Of a stretch of DNA of 64,000 nt, positions 33,908-45,542 are shown in pieces. Both the position numbers and the translations under genes were made by a program. The notes beneath the pieces were generated by a model that was given only the letters and a program-made list of their open reading frames with translations, had not been told where the DNA came from and ran no database searches. Each line of letters opens with the position of its first letter. Position 1 is the first letter of the stretch. This stretch comes from Amaranthus tricolor (lineage: Eukaryota > Streptophyta > Magnoliopsida > Caryophyllales > Amaranthaceae). The DNA lies in contig NC_080058.1 in assembly GCF_026212465.1 (NCBI RefSeq), positions 12,227,893-12,291,892 on the forward strand, read 5' to 3'.

Positions 33908-35627
33908 TATTGCATTTCTGTACTCATTACTCATTACTTCATCAGATTCAGATCCTAACTTTCAATTACCACCATTTCATTTCACAGGTTTGTTTGCTTT
34001 CATTTCCTTTTACTTTTATTTCATTGCTTTTCAATTAATTACTAGAGCTGTTCAATGGGCTGGGTCGGGGCGGATTATGTCAAATATTAAACGGGGCGGG
34101 GTCGGTCAAAGCCCGTTTAAATACGACCTATTTTAAACCGTCTTTTATAAATTCAAAAAAGAGTTTTTTTATTATACTTTATGGTCCATTAGGTCAATCA
34201 ACTATAAACATAACAATATTATATAAAAATATATAAAAAAAAGGTGAAAAAATATTTTTTATAACCAATTTCTATAACTATCCGACCTGACTCGACCCTA
34301 CCCGATCATTTACATAAAGGTCCGTTAATAACCCCACCCGTTATTGACCCACCCCGCTATTAACCAGTTAAAATGTGACCAGACCCTTGACCCGTTGGGT
34401 CGACCCGCCTGGTTGAACACCACTAACTACTACTAACATAAGATTCTCAACTTATTATTTTACTTTTTAAGAAATAATAATTAAAATGAAAAATTAACAT
34501 TAATAATCCAATTTTTTGCTCAGTGAGTAACTCATCTTTAGATTATTTTCTTATAATCCAACATTTGCTCTTAGTTCGTTATGAATAATTCAATTTTTGT
34601 TTTAGTTTGCTAACAATATACAATATTATTACCTAATATTAATAATTTGATATGCTATGGGCAAATATATGACAAAGATTAGATTATTTAAAAAAAATTA
34701 TTCAAAGATGAGATTATTCACATAATTCATAAACATTTTCAACTCACTGTCAATTATATTAAATTTCCATTATCTTATCACTATCCAAAATCAACATGCC
34801 ATTAGTATTCATTTCCATGGTGTTTTTGTTATTAATGGTTTTAATTCCTTGAAATATTTGTTTTATTGAATAAAAAATTGTTAAAAAAATCTTTGGAAAT
34901 AAATCCTTGAAATAATATTTAATTTCTGTTAAAAATGTGGTAGATTGACCATTATTTTCGCAGCTCTGTTCTGTGAAACTCTGGTATGACCCAATGAATG
35001 TTGATGTGCATTTTAAGTACATTATTACTAATACTCTAATAGTAGCGTCAAGTATTAAATGTCATTTTTTAAAGACATTTCACCTCTCTTATGACTACAT
35101 TTCCAGAACTCAGTGTCATTCTTCTTCATTAAGTAGGACTAAATTTTGTGATTTTCAAGGAATATTCAAATTTTATGAGAGATTTTACTTTTTTTTTTTT
35201 TTTTTCAAATTACGGGATTCAGCTTTCTCATTGTTTTCCCTTAATTGTGGGCTCGTGGCTTAGAATTCAAATCTTTTGAACTAAATGGTATATGTAAAAA
35301 GAAGCAGTCAAATCACGTGACTCAGCAATCTACCTAAAACAAACTCACAACAGCACATTCCTACTACAACATTTTTTTCAAGAATATTTTGTATTTGCTC
35401 TCATGGTACATAGTACAACTTTAGAATTTTATAGTACTATGATTAGCTGGTTGTCCTTTCTTCCTCCTGCTGCCTTCTTTTGTAAACGACTCTCTTGCCT
35501 CGTCTTTCCCTTGTTTAGTCTGTAAAGAGGTTGTCTCTATTTTAGTAAAGGCAAGGAGGAAATTTGTAAGAAAGAATTCATAAGCTTTTAAATCATCTTC
35601 CAATGAAAAGTTTTACTACTCTTTGTT
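33908..35627. other. Spacer with a hAT MITE and AT-rich sequence
   Basis: Apart from the MITE at 34043-34425 I see no gene. A pyrimidine-rich stretch at 33910-34030 resembles a 5' UTR but leads to no ORF. 35395-35627 could be part of the 5' LTR of the copia element that follows. Confidence 0.4.
34043..34425. mobile_element. hAT-like MITE with GGGTCGG-type subterminal repeats
   Basis: Ends TAGAGCTGTTCAA and (inverse) TAGTGGTGTTCAA; 383 bp. The interior alternates GGGGCGGGGTCGG and CCCGACCTGACTCGACCC. The 8-bp flanks match poorly (TTAATTAC and ACTACTAC), so the exact ends are uncertain. Its termini resemble those of the MITE at 46921-50393. Confidence 0.65.
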
Positions 35628-35679
35628 GTGCAATTTGATATACATTACTTTGATGCAATCTTGATTATCAAAGTCTTCA

Positions 35680-35691
35680 TGGTATTAGAGC
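35680..35691 (+). other. Primer-binding site of the degenerate copia element
   Basis: TGGTATTAGAGC, one change from the tRNA-iMet consensus, directly after the LTR remnant. Confidence 0.8.
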
Positions 35692-35758
35692 ACCAGGGCA
35701 GACAATAGCATTTTTCCCTTCTGTTTTAAATCCGTAGTTTTTTTTTTTTAAAAAAAAA

Positions 35759-36740
35759 ATGACAGATGCTGATTCTCAATCATCTATTTCAACTTCTATT
35801 GAATCAAGCAGCCCTCTGTATTTACATCCCTCTGATGGAAGTAACTCTATTACATTTGAAAAACTTCTTGGGGCTGCAAATTATAGAAGTTGGAGAAGAT
35901 CTTTTGAAATAGGATTAGCTTTAAAACGCAAGCTTGGTTTTGTTACTGGGACTCAAAAAAGAGATCTCAATAACTTGATAAAACAAGAAGCTTGGGACAT
36001 TTGTAACTGTATGGTCATTTCTTGGATCATAAACAATGTGTCTGATTCCTATTAAAAAATCTATTATGTTTATAAATTTTGCCTATGATATTTGAAAACA
36101 ATTAAAGTAGCGTTTTTTTGTCAGAAACGGCTCAAGAAAGTACAAATTGATTAAAGAAATTTGCGATTTGAAACAAGAAAACAAATCTATTTCTGAATAC
36201 TACATTGCTTTGAGTGCTTATGGGAAGAGATTTAATCAATGAATCAACTTCTTGCGATCACAAACATCACCAATGAAATTAAAACCTTTCTAAAGGCTTT
36301 ACAAACCCAACTTGATGAATAAAACTTATTTCAATTTCTCAATGGTTTGGAGGAGTCCTATAGTGCCCATAGAAGTCATCTATTGATGCTGCAACCCTTT
36401 CCAAGTATGGATGAAGCTTGCAACTTACTTCAACAAGAAGAAATCAAAGAGAAATCTTGAAAATACCCAAAGAAGACACTAAACCTATGACTATGTTCAG
36501 CAAAGGAATTGTCTCATCTCCCACTTTCACTTGCACTGCTTGTGGCAGATCAGGACATCAAATAGAAAAATGTTGGAGTGTAGTTGGTTCCATCTAGGCA
36601 TCCTCTGGCTCAAAATGGTGGTAAGGGAGGGGGAAAAATCCTAGAGGAAGAGGGGGTAGATGGACTAGAGGAAGAGGAGGTAGAGGAGGCAGAAGTACTT
36701 ATAATGTATCCAATCCTCCTCACACCTTAACTTCCACTCA
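35759..36740 (+). pseudogene. gag: Copia gag remnant
   Basis: ATG 35759 opens a gag N-terminus (FEKLLGAANYRSWRRSFEIG, the Retrotran_gag_3/UBN2-type start) that stops at about 36053. Pieces then continue in shifting frames to a CCHC knuckle, CTACGRSGHQIEKC (about 36533-36575). A Gly/Arg-rich stretch follows (about 36640-36690). Several stops and frame changes; non-functional. Confidence 0.72.
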
Positions 36741-37832
36741 AATTGAACAATTGATGAAACTTTTACCTTCTACTTCCAAAATTGCTCACTCTGACACTGA
36801 TGAGGAATTAGATATACCCTATGTTGGCATGGTCACATGTTATGACGTTGATCATGAACCTTATTTATGGATCATGGACTCTGGTGCATTCGATCACATG
36901 ATAGGCAATCTAAAACTCTTGCACAAACCTGTCCCTATGCAATATCACTCAAATATCAACCTTCCTAATGGACACAATTCACATATCTCTCACATAGGTC
37001 ATATGCAACTACAAAACTCACTAACTCTCCAAAATGTGCTTCAAGTACCCAATTTTAAACATAATTTGCTCTCTGTCTAGCAACTCAGTAAAGAAAATCA
37101 TTGCAAAGTGATGTGTGAAAGTAATTAGTATCTTATTCTTGATACTACCATAGGGAAATTAAAAGGAATGGGCAAAGCCTTTAATGGTCTTTATTACTTG
37201 ATTGATGAGCCCATCCAATATCAACTTGATGCTATAAAACAACACAGTGTCAGCATCACTCTTCAAGTTCCGCAAGTAATTCAAGGTCATCCTTTAGTTA
37301 CTTCAACTAATTTATGGTATAGTAGGCTTGGACATATTCCTTTGTCAAAACTAAAAACACTTCCTAATTTTCCAATCTTCGTATTGCTAAAGGTGACATT
37401 TGTGTTACTTGCCCCATGGCCAAGTTTACTAAATTACCATACTCTACTAGTCTTTCAAGAGCACCCTTAATATTTGATCTTATTCACCTCGACATTTGGG
37501 GTTCTTATAGACTTTCAAGTAGAACAAACTATAGATTTTTCCTCACTATAGTGGATGACCATTCTAGGATGACATGGGTTCATTTGCTTAAACAAAAATC
37601 TTATGCATTTTCTATCATTAAAATGTTTGCCAACATGGCTAAAACTCAATTTGCTAAAAACATCAAAACTATTTACAATGACAATGCTCTTGAACTTGAT
37701 GATAAACAGTGCAAACTTCTCTTCTCGAATCTTGGTATTCTGCATCAAAAATCATACGTTGATAGGCCCCAACAAAATAGTAGGGTGGAAAGAAAACATA
37801 GAAATATTCTTGAAATGTCATATAAAGCTTGA
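36741..37832 (+). pseudogene. pol: Copia protease and integrase fragment
   Basis: Protease active site WIMDSGAFDHMIG (about 36870-36910), then LWYSRLGHIPLSKL of the integrase zinc module (about 37314) and a core fragment with LIHLDIWGSYR (first D), TIYNDNALELD and RPQQNSRVERKH (E). Stops occur at 37078-37080 and about 37125, with a frame change at about 37420. The frame ends at 37832, right at the deletion that removed RT. Confidence 0.75.
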
Positions 37833-38550
37833 ATTGTCTACAGGTCAACTGCTTCCTTCTCCTGAACTTTACCAAAGATTGGTTGGCAAGTTAATCTACC
37901 TCACCATTACATACCCTGATGTGTCCTATACTATCCATGTTCTACGCAAATTCATGCACTTTTCTACTGTCGTCCACTTTCAAGAAGCTCTCAGAGTCCT
38001 ACGCTATCTCAAAGGAACTTCCAGCCAAGGCATTCTTCTCACTTCTTAATCTCATGCTCAGCTTCTTGGTTTCTGTGACAGTGACTGGGCAGACTGCCCT
38101 AGTACCAGGCGATCCGCCTCAGGATTTTGCATACTTCTAGGCTCATCTCCTCTCTCTTGGAAATCTAAAAGGCAAAGTGTAGTAGCTCGCAGCAGTGCAG
38201 AAGCAGAATATAGGTCGATGGCCCTAACAATTTGTGAAGTCATGTGGCTTAAACAACTTCTGCATGACTTAGGAGTTAAATGTTTGAGCTGTACCAAGCT
38301 TTACTGTGACAAACAAGCAGCCTTGTCTATTGTTGCCAATCTTGTCCATCACGAGCGCATCAAACATGTTGCCATTGATTGCCACTTTATTCGCGATCAT
38401 ATTCAAAAGGGTGATATCATCTCTGAATACATACCATCCAAGGTTGAAATTGCTGATCTCTTTACTAAGTTCCTCTCCACCAAACAATATAATGCTCTTC
38501 TTCCCAAGCTGGGAGTTCAGTCATCTTTCTCTCAGCTTGATGCAATCTGA
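37833..38550 (+). pseudogene. pol: Copia RNase H fragment after an RT deletion
   Basis: Begins abruptly in the RT connection segment (LYQRLVGKLIYLTITYPDVS). RNase H follows with [16 protein letters not shown] (about 38070) and [11 protein letters not shown] (about 38193), then a C-terminus with [13 protein letters not shown]. Stops occur at 38047-38049 and at the end (38548-38550). The catalytic RT box is absent. Confidence 0.78.
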
Positions 38551-38612
38551 TATGCAATCTGTGCAATTTGATATACATTACTTGGATGCAATCTTGATTA
38601 TCAAAGTCTTCA

Positions 38613-40049
38613 GTATGTACTAGAGTATATTTTATACAATTTTCAAATATAATTCAAATTTTAATATCTATGACTTTATTTTTATTTTTATATATTCATG
38701 AAAATCATGTTTAAAATTCTCACATTGTATAAAATATTTCAAACATAACGTTTAAAATGAAACAAATAGAGGAGACAAGTTGAAACAAACGTCCATCGAG
38801 CATTGAGTAAATTTCAAACTAAAATCTATGTCATTACAATAGTTCTTTAGGCTAGAAGCATGTATGGATTATAAGTTTTCCTTATGTTTGAAATAATAAT
38901 TCCACTCATAAGGAAGAGTGAATGGGATGCAAATGTGTGACATGAGCTTCTGATATCAGCTAGCTCAACTAAAAGGTTAAACTAATAGTTGATGCCTAAT
39001 ATATTATAAAACAATTATTGTTGAGTAAACTGACCCAATTAGATATTAGTAATATATTCAGATAAAGAAAAAATGACCCTAAACCCCTGTTAGCACTCTT
39101 GTTCTTTGGCTTTTATTGCCATATTCATGTTCTTGGTGAGGGGTGATTATATTTTTTTTCGAAGATCTTAGTAAATGACGGTTATTTATAAGATTAATAA
39201 ATCACCCTAATGTAGTAGGATTTCATAAGATGAGAGTTTTATTATTTTAATTTATCTTTTTTTAGTTTTATTTATTTTAATATTATTCTTTTTGTCTTTT
39301 TATGGTAATTTACAAATCATGGTTATTGATTAAGAATTTTTGTATTTTTTTCTTATACATTTGCATGAAAAGTTATAATTACTTTGAATGTCATGTTAAC
39401 TTAAGCTGAGGTATATACAGAATATACTAATGAATTGAATATGCTAATTCCAGTAGAAAAAAGTGTTGGGTTGTGTTGCCTGTGCTTGAGGACTGAGAAA
39501 GTGATTAGTGCTTTGCTGTGGGTAAATGGGTCTAGCCATCTTTTGAGGAATATTCTTTATAAATGAACATAAAAAGCTGGACTATTGGCTTTTGCATTTT
39601 CCATTATCTTAGAAAAAGTTATTTGTATTAAATCAAAAATTTAATTGTATAGTTCTTCCAATTTTAATTAAATGTCATATTTTGATAATACATTAATCTT
39701 AAAAAAAGATAAAGTAAATCACATGAGAAAACACGAAACGAGAGAAAAAAAGAAAAATGATAGTTGAATAACAATGGTGTAAATAGTTGGATTCCATAAA
39801 AGGCGTGATTATTTATTTTCTGCTTTGCATATCCCTTGACTAATTTTGTGGCCTTTTTCTTTGGGAAATGAAAACCAATTGCATTCCTGAATACTTTATA
39901 GATAATAATGCATAGGAGAGCGACAAGATTCTTGCTTGTTTAGACTGTTGAGCCTTCCTTAAAAGGCTTTACCAGTTATACTATTGTTGATCATACAATT
40001 CATAGCCAAACTGCACGATTTCGAGTTCGAACGGTTCTCAGCGAAAGAC
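38613..40049. other. Intergenic sequence upstream of the ICR gene
   Basis: AT-rich with no ORF of note. It should hold the ICR promoter and 5' UTR. I cannot pick a convincing TATA box or transcription start. Confidence 0.4.
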
Positions 40050-41246
40050 ATGCCAATCAAACCCAAGTAAGATTTTTAAATCTCTGAATTATAACACTCA
40101 TTATGTGTTAACGAGGATTAATAGAATTGTGTTTGCTCGCACAGGGGATCAGAAGGGCCTCAAAGCCCGTCATTAACTACAGCTAGAGGTCCCCGACATG
40201 TAAGAACCTCCAGCTCTGATTCTGATCCACTTCATCATCGTCCAATCACAGAAAGAAGCCCCAGGGTTGGGGATTATCGATCTCCGAGGGGCACTCAATC
40301 TGATCCACCGATTCAGCAGAAGAAACTTGGTAGTCGTATCACACACCTCGAAACTCAACTAGTACAAGCTCAACATGAGTTGAAAAGTCTGAAGCATCAG
40401 TTAACTTCGGCTGAAGCTGCAAGGAAGCAAGCCCAAGAAGAATTACATAAGAAGGGCGGCAAGAAACAGATTACGACTAAAAAGGTTGTAGGGCGAGGAG
40501 ACCCTACTACTGTTGCAGAAACTAGAAAGAGCAATTCAAAGGACAAGCATGAAGATGAAGTGCCCGAATATTTTCAAAGAGAGACGGATGTTTTTGAGGT
40601 CCCCATGGAGAAAAAGTTGATCGAGACCGAGGTGGAACTGAGTCGGTGTTCAGTTGTGGAACACGTAAAGGAAAAGCTTTCATCATCTGATGAGGCAGCC
40701 GCGAAGAATGATGTTGATGAAATGAGAGCCATCATGGAAGAAAAAGAGAAGAAAATGAGAGCTGTAACTGAAGAGAATGAGTCTCTGAAGAAGCAACTAG
40801 ATGAAGCAAAATCAGAGATAACGTTGGCTCGTACAAGAGAAGAAGAGACGGCATCAAAATTGAATCAACTAGAGCAAGACTTAGAAGTTAGTAAAGCAAT
40901 CGGAGTTCAGTTAAAGGAGAAGTTAGTTAATGCTGAAGCAGCAAAGGAGTTAATAGAGAATGATATGAAAAAGATGAAGGTGCAAACCGAGCAATGGAGA
41001 AAAGTGGCTGATGCAGCTGCCTCAGTGCTTGCGGGTGGGGTGGACATGAAAGGGCGTATTTCAGATAGGTGTTCATCCATGGATAATCACTTCACAAGCA
41101 TATTTGTGGCGCCACCCATCACAGGGCTCGGTGGGTATCTTGAATCACCGGGAGCAGGTGATGATGCAGACGATAGTTTTGGGGGAGGAAAAAAGAAGGG
41201 TTCTGGGATCTTGGGTGACTTGTGGAAAAAGAAGGGCCAGAAATGA
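40050..41246 (+). CDS. ICR: Interactor of constitutive active ROPs (ICR/RIP family), two exons
   Basis: A scaffold/effector that binds active ROP (plant Rho) GTPases, linked to polarity, vesicle traffic and microtubules at the cell cortex. Join 40050-40066 with 40145-41246; the 78-bp intron has GTAAG and CACAG borders. The product is 372 aa, near the usual 340-400. The start MPIKPKGSEGPQSPS resembles family N-termini. Then come SSSDSDPLHHRPITERSP (about residues 27-44, conserved), coiled coil (about 60-110 and 170-290), the hallmark QWRKVADAAASVLAGG at 289-304 (the QWRKAA-type motif needed for ROP binding) and a basic tail ILGDLWKKKGQK. Intact, with no stop. The nearest neighbours are transposons and CAT, which converges from the other side. 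Subgroup (ICR1-5) not assigned. Confidence 0.93.
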
Positions 41247-43413
41247 GTGTTTTCTAAACTCATGAGGGATTCTGTTAGCTTTTGTGGATGTTGATGTGTC
41301 TTGTGGAGATGAATGGTTGCTTACCATTTGCTAGTGCTCGGTTTAGTTTCAGCAATACTATTAAAATGAAAATGTGCATTAATTTTAAGATTATGACTCT
41401 TAGAATGCCTATGTTCCATTATATCCTATTAAACAACTACAATGTTGCAGGATTACAATGGTGTTGTTAAGGTACTTCACATTAAGCAAGCTGCAGGTGT
41501 GTAATTGTGTGTAATGACCCCCTGGATCACCCAAGTCTTTGTACTAGTGTTTGGCAAACAACTTTTTGGTTTTGGCTTTGGTTCGCTAATCAACCTTAAA
41601 CTATGTTCGATAAATGATAAATTTGCTAAAAAGTTCGCTTTTAAGCCAAATTCAAAAGCTAACTAGAATAGCTTTTCTATTGGCTTTTCAATTTTTCTTT
41701 TTTACATAATAAACAACCAACAACTAATGTAAAGCTAGAGTAGACAACAATTAGCTGGTCAAACAAGCTAATTGAATCAACACTGATAAATGATTTTGTC
41801 TAGATGTGAGGTTCAATAAACTACTGTAATTAATCTCAAAAAGATTACCTTTTTCTTCAACCTTTGATCTAAAGGAAGAACGAGCACCTGAGGGCTGAGG
41901 GTGAGATATTCCCATATTCTTTACTCAATTCTGTCTTTCTCAAACTCAATTAAAAGATCTTGACAGTTACAAGAGATTTTTTTATTAACATTTTAAATCA
42001 TATTTCCACTCATGTATCATATTTTTCATAAAAACACATATTTTAATGAACAAAATCTACAATTAAATATTAAGAAAAATAAACAATAAAATATATAAAA
42101 AAAAGTTGTAACAAAAACTTATTCCGAGTTGTATTGAACAAAACGTTTATTTCCAGCTACCTCATGTGTCATGTGTACTGACGGTCCAGGAAGTTTCTGG
42201 ACATGTAGGAATATGAATTTGATTTAGAGTGGGATAAAATTAAATTTGTGAAAATATACCTTTTTTAGTGGATGATGGAAAAATTATGTAGTAGTTTTAT
42301 AATAAAAAAATACTATTTTTTAGGGTTTAATCGACCACATTTCTCATGTCCTCTCTTACGAGGGGACGCAGGTATGATTTGTATGTCATCTACCCGGACG
42401 CTGGCAATGGGAATAATGGTATGGTATGGTTATATAATAACAAATACTCCTTAATGACAAAGTTACAAAAACACCATTAAAAACCCTCTTCCTAAATTCC
42501 TTTTTATTAATGACATTGACAATGTTATTAGTTTTAGTGAAGACTTCCAAGTATAATCATATAAAACCCTTTATACACTAGTTAAGGTGGTGTGATTAAA
42601 CTCAAAATCCCATTACCTATTGAGTCAGCTGGTTTCGGTTTCTTATCGAGCTTCACATCCACCACCACGACTCCATTTGTTGAGATTTCGAGTCTAGTTC
42701 ATGAACAACTATCGACTCGAACTCTTCGTATGAAAACTAAACTCTACTGATTTACTAACAGATCATATTTAACAGGCTTAGTCCCTCCTTAGTCCAAAAT
42801 ACAGCGCACGGTTGTATTCAAGTAAGCTCACAGTACCTCCTTAGTCCCATCACAAATTCTAGTTATGCTCTACAGCCACAACCCCATTTGCTCTTCTTTC
42901 TTTCCAGTCTAAAAACTTGACTAGGCTATATGTGAGATTTGTTTGAGGACAAGGGAGCATGAGATAGCAAGAACTTGCCTTTATGTGCAATTCTACCAAC
43001 ATACTGATTCTTCGTGAGGGGTCTTTACGTTGATACTAATTCCTAATATTTCGGGATTGATCACCTAAAGTTTGAGAGAAGACAGCCTCTAATGACAAAA
43101 TAAATGAGGATTTTAAACAGCAATCCTATGTACTATCGGTGCATCGGTTAGCCTGATAGGTTACAACAAATTCACATAAAATCAGTAATACAACAGATAT
43201 AAATACATGCAATAAGAGAGACAAAAGACTCCAACTACATTCTTGTAAAGATTCATCCAAAATCACATATTATTATCTCCTCCAAATGTCAGAAAAAATC
43301 ATATTCTAGCTAGAAAATCTATTCACAGTTAGAAAAAATTTAAATATTGACTAAAAATTTGCTGCACCCAAAAGAAAATTTACTAAGAAATAATAATGGT
43401 CAGCAAATTTGCA
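41247..43413. other. Intergenic region between convergent ICR and CAT genes
   Basis: Contains both 3' UTRs and no gene. 41540-41800 has hAT-MITE-like text (TAGTGTTTGGCAAACA at the left, AGCTGGTCAAACA at the right), but no firm termini or TSD. The rest is AT-rich and unassigned. Confidence 0.4.
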
Positions 43414-45261
43414 TTATAGCCTCCCTTGATTGTTGTCCTCCTTTGCTTCCTCAATCTTCCTTTCCTTCACTTCATGATGAGCAACGTCGTATGTGGCATG
43501 AACACCAACAAAAACATAGTATAGCAGCATTATTGCACTACAAATGAAGAACCTTACAAATGCCTGATAACCCAATGACCCAATTAAGAATATATTCATC
43601 CCAATTGACAATGATGGCAACCATGGAACTAATGGAACCTCCCAAATCTTTGGAACTCGCTGCTTTGCCAACAACTGCATTGCCAAAGTACCAATAAACC
43701 AAAACACAGCGCAAACAACGTATCCAATCCAGCTACGGTTGTTTAGATTCCATATTACTGTCAAGCCAGTTGATGAGCTACATATCAAGAACAAGCACCC
43801 AAAGAATTTGTACAGCCCACGCTTAGGAGTAATATCGGTAACATAGTAGCGTCTGACTAGCAATGCCACAGCCATCAACATAAATATGAAGAGTGTACTG
43901 AATGAGAAAACACTCGAGAGCACATCCAAGCTCGAGAAAAAGGCAATGACTGCACTGAGTATTGTGACAAGCAAAGTGGCATTGATAGGGGTTCGGGTTT
44001 TAGGGTGAACATAAGCAAACCATGGAGGAATCATATGAGCCCTAGCAATTTGTGTAGTATATCGAGCTTGTCCAAGCGAACCCACAAGCAAACTGGTAGT
44101 CATACCCTTAAGAGCAATAATAGACACTAAATACTTGGCCCATCTCATACCAATTTTGTCAAAAACAACTGTGTAAGGGGCATTAACATCAATATCAGTA
44201 TATTTTTGCATCATAGGCAATGTCAATGACATCAAACAATAAATCACAGTTATCATAGACATTGATCCCACAAGTCCAATTGGGATATCTCTAGAAGGGC
44301 GTTTTGTTTCTTCAGCCATAGTAGCAACCATATCAAACCCAGTATATGACCAATACACAACAGCAGCAGCCTGAAACACTCCTTCAGCACCAAATGGGAA
44401 AAAGGGTACTAAATTTTTTGTCTTTGAATGAACAAATCCAACAATGATTATAAACAGAATTACTAATGCACTTAAAATTGAAGCCAACCAATTCAAAAAC
44501 GAGGTTTTCCTAGTTCCTGACATAGCAATACCATTTGCAATCAAAAGCACAACAACAGCAATTGGGTCAAGAAGATTAAAGCCTTCTGGGAGAGAATGAA
44601 CTCGAATCCGCAAGAAATCAGAATTATCATTGATCATACTAGCAAAATAAGATGACCATGATCTACCTAAACCAGCAGCACCAACAATAGCTTCAAGGAG
44701 TATATTACTAGCAGCAATGAAAGCAACAAAATCACCAAGTTCAATTCTAAGGAAAGAAAAAGACCCACCAGCAACAGGGACTTCTACGGCAAATTCAGTG
44801 TAACAAAACACTGATAGTAAAGCAGAAAGCCCAGAAATTGCATAAGAAAGTACAATAGCAGGGCCAGCATGGTTATGAGCTTCTTGACCCGTAATACTGA
44901 AAATACCCGACCCGACAACAGATCCAAAACTAAGCCAAATTAAATCCCACCAAGTCAAACATTTGCTTAAAGGGTTAACACTCTCTTTCCTTAATTCAAC
45001 AAGCTCGAAAGAGTCAGAAGAACGACTCAATAATCGATCTTTGAGACGTGGGAAAATCTGGGAAAGGGCGGATTTGTAGTCAGAGAAAGAATTGAAGGAT
45101 TTTTCAGGGAAAAAATCATGCTTTTTAAATGACCAATAACTGGTTTCGGGTAGTTGAGTTTCATCAATGGCGGTGGAGGTAGAAGGAGATGCCATAAGAA
45201 GTGGGGCAGTTTTAGAGGAACTGGTAGCGGAGAGATTTTTGGAGTTGAACGACGGTTCCAT
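43414..45261 (-). CDS. CAT: Cationic amino acid transporter, CAT family, single exon
   Basis: A plasma- or vacuolar-membrane permease of the APC superfamily that carries Arg, Lys, His and often other amino acids, coupled to protons in plants. It is an intact 615-aa ORF with ATG at 45261-45259. The N-terminus (about 1-100) is hydrophilic and cytosolic. The first membrane helix carries GSVVGSGIFSITG (about 113-125). YWSYTGFDMVATMAEE is the conserved AA_permease segment, and AKQRVPKIWEVPLVPWLP begins the C-terminal AA_permease_C helices. About 14 helices are visible and the tail is charged (KERKIEEAKEDN). Length, absence of introns and the KSFNSFSDYKSAL start fit the plant CAT1/5/8 clade. Its upstream side is occupied by a transposon nest starting about 105 bp from the ATG. 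Confidence 0.95.
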   Translation of the reverse strand: MEPSFNSKNLSATSSSKTAPLLMASPSTSTAIDETQLPETSYWSFKKHDFFPEKSFNSFSDYKSALSQIFPRLKDRLLSRSSDSFELVELRKESVNPLSKCLTWWDLIWLSFGSVVGSGIFSITGQEAHNHAGPAIVLSYAISGLSALLSVFCYTEFAVEVPVAGGSFSFLRIELGDFVAFIAASNILLEAIVGAAGLGRSWSSYFASMINDNSDFLRIRVHSLPEGFNLLDPIAVVVLLIANGIAMSGTRKTSFLNWLASILSALVILFIIIVGFVHSKTKNLVPFFPFGAEGVFQAAAVVYWSYTGFDMVATMAEETKRPSRDIPIGLVGSMSMITVIYCLMSLTLPMMQKYTDIDVNAPYTVVFDKIGMRWAKYLVSIIALKGMTTSLLVGSLGQARYTTQIARAHMIPPWFAYVHPKTRTPINATLLVTILSAVIAFFSSLDVLSSVFSFSTLFIFMLMAVALLVRRYYVTDITPKRGLYKFFGCLFLICSSSTGLTVIWNLNNRSWIGYVVCAVFWFIGTLAMQLLAKQRVPKIWEVPLVPWLPSLSIGMNIFLIGSLGYQAFVRFFICSAIMLLYYVFVGVHATYDVAHHEVKERKIEEAKEDNNQGRL

Positions 45262-45542
45262 GGGTGCTGCAGGGCAGCTTAAATTAAAAAATATGCGAAA
45301 AATACGAGTTTTCAGTTGTCAAATTCTATCTTTTCTGCCCCGACATTGTAGGTGTTTTAAAACTCGATCCTTAAAAGTTGCCGTCATTTTTTTTGGATCA
45401 CCGCTATGCTTAATGAAATTACTGAAATATTATTAAATTTATTTTAATTATAAAATTGACCCATTATTATTAATAAACTAAATTTATTAATAATAATTCA
45501 ATTTAAAAGAAAAGTATTAATTTTAAGAAAAAAAAATAATTT

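Larger units (their letters stand above)
35628..38612 (+). mobile_element. Degenerate Ty1/copia element lacking most of RT
   Basis: A 52-bp terminal direct repeat (35628-35679 and 38561-38612, starting GTGCAATTTGATATACATTA) marks the ends of LTR remnants. TGGTATTAGAGC right after the first copy is the tRNA-iMet PBS. Between them are gag, a protease-integrase piece and RNase H, but the integrase C-terminus and nearly all RT are deleted. The full LTR start was not found, and no TSD is evident. Confidence 0.83.

Noticed and set aside
34759..35603. Several 60-100 codon frames on both strands
   Set aside because: AT-rich spacer, no recognisable domain, no splice or start context.
37168..38550. 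Domesticated retrotransposon gene
   Set aside because: Multiple stops, frame changes and loss of RT; no sign of a maintained host ORF.
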